Notes under the pieces: model-generated
What the model saw: the letters and a program-made list of their open reading frames with translations, nothing else
Databases searched by the model: none
Told to the model about the DNA's origin: nothing
Source: Bacillus sp. FJAT-52991
GTDB taxonomy: Bacteria > Bacillota > Bacilli > Bacillales > Domibacillaceae
Assembly: GCF_037201805.1 (NCBI RefSeq)
Contig: NZ_CP147404.1
Span: 954,001-1,018,000, forward strand
Direction of reading: 5' to 3'
DNA length: 64,000 bases
Translations under genes and position numbers: made by a program
Part shown: positions 63,671 to 64,000 of the stretch, in pieces
How the letters are laid out: every line of letters begins with the position of its first letter
Position numbering within the stretch: the stretch's first letter is position 1

Positions 63671-64000
63671 ATGACGACTGTTGCATTAAATAAAGTAACA
63701 TTAGCTAATGGAGAAACGTTATCGTATCGAGAACGTGAAGGTGGAAACGAACCGTTATTGTTAATTCATGGGAATATGACTTCTTCTAAACATTGGGATG
63801 TGCTCATTGATCGTTTGGACAAGCAGTATAAGGTGTATGCCGTTGACTTACGTGGCTTTGGAGGATCGACTTATCATGAACCCATCCAGTCAATTAAAGA
63901 TTTTTCTAATGATGTGAAACAATTTGTGGATGCAATCGCGTTGAAAGATTTCTCAATTATCGGCTGGTCAACAGGTGGTGCCGTCGCCATGCAGTTTGTT
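63671..64000 (+). CDS. Alpha/beta hydrolase (partial, runs off window)
   Basis: The first 110 residues are present: LLLIHGNMTSSKHWD (oxyanion region), VYAVDLRGFGGST and the nucleophile elbow GWSTGG with Ser at about residue 102. The catalytic Asp and His lie beyond the window. Start preceded by GGGGAAAAGGGG. It is the probable last visible member of the acyl cluster and could release the acid substrate of the ligase from an ester or lactone (inference). Confidence 0.8.
   Translation, partial: MTTVALNKVTLANGETLSYREREGGNEPLLLIHGNMTSSKHWDVLIDRLDKQYKVYAVDLRGFGGSTYHEPIQSIKDFSNDVKQFVDAIALKDFSIIGWSTGGAVAMQFV

Overview
The window comes from a low-GC, endospore-forming Bacillaceae chromosome. From position 78 to about 35,700 the gene order closely follows the comZ-yjaX to yjcH segment of Bacillus subtilis: comZ, fabH-fabF, yjbA, trpS, oppABCDF, yjbC, spxA, mecA, coiA, pepF, (yizD), roxS, yjbH, yjbI, yjbJ, yjbK, yjbL, yjbM, yjbN, yjbO, prpE, yjbQ, fabI, cotO, cotZ, yjcA, yjcZ, spoVIF, yjcF, yjcG, yjcH. 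Spore-coat genes, SpoVA-type genes, a Trp T-box leader, FapR boxes and a RoxS/RsaE sRNA all support Bacillaceae. The species cannot be fixed from the sequence alone.

Layout. 1-4,000: competence regulator, initiation and elongation condensing enzymes of fatty-acid synthesis, and YjbA. 4,000-12,200: trpS under T-box control and the oligopeptide permease operon. 12,300-24,800: the stress/competence block, in which Spx, its ClpXP adaptor SpxH, MecA, CoiA, PepF, the sRNA RoxS, a truncated haemoglobin, the muramidase CwlQ, a small alarmone synthetase, NAD kinase, a pseudouridine synthase and PrpE sit together. 24,900-28,000: a CPA2 cation/proton antiporter and FabI (second FapR box). 28,100-33,900: sporulation genes (CotO, CotZ/ExsY, YjcA, a YhcN/YlaJ-type lipoprotein, SpoVAC, SpoVAEb, YjcZ, SpoVIF) interrupted by a chemoreceptor. 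33,900-39,800: YjcF/G/H, a YutG-like PgpA, an ABC-2 exporter and an AarF/UbiB kinase.

From about 39,800 the window becomes accessory in character. A tRNA-Val(GAC) is followed at once by the tail of a broken XRE-type regulator and two small hypothetical genes. A 19-nt copy of the tRNA anticodon arm lies 3.7 kb away in inverted orientation. Between them are a UspA protein, a SPOR protein with a near-perfect 240-bp internal duplication, a methyltransferase, a cupin and hypothetical genes. Then come an SDR, cobT, a putative sigma-54-driven eutH and a very large MalT/AfsR-type regulator, followed by helD (HelD RNA-polymerase-recycling helicase).

Two near-identical 221/222-bp ORF-less elements (45,738 and 54,759) resemble structured RNAs of IS200/IS605-type origin. 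The last 9 kb is a candidate acyl-compound system: TetR regulator, acyl-CoA ligase, a KAS III-like enzyme with an altered active site, a five-gene branched-chain-amino-acid-type ABC importer, and the start of an alpha/beta hydrolase that runs off the window.

Interspersed intergenic repeats with ends of the type GAAAAGCGGAAG / AGCTCCAGGCGC occur at about 4.1, 17.7, 26.8 and 58.5 kb. No CRISPR array, rRNA gene or complete transposase is visible.
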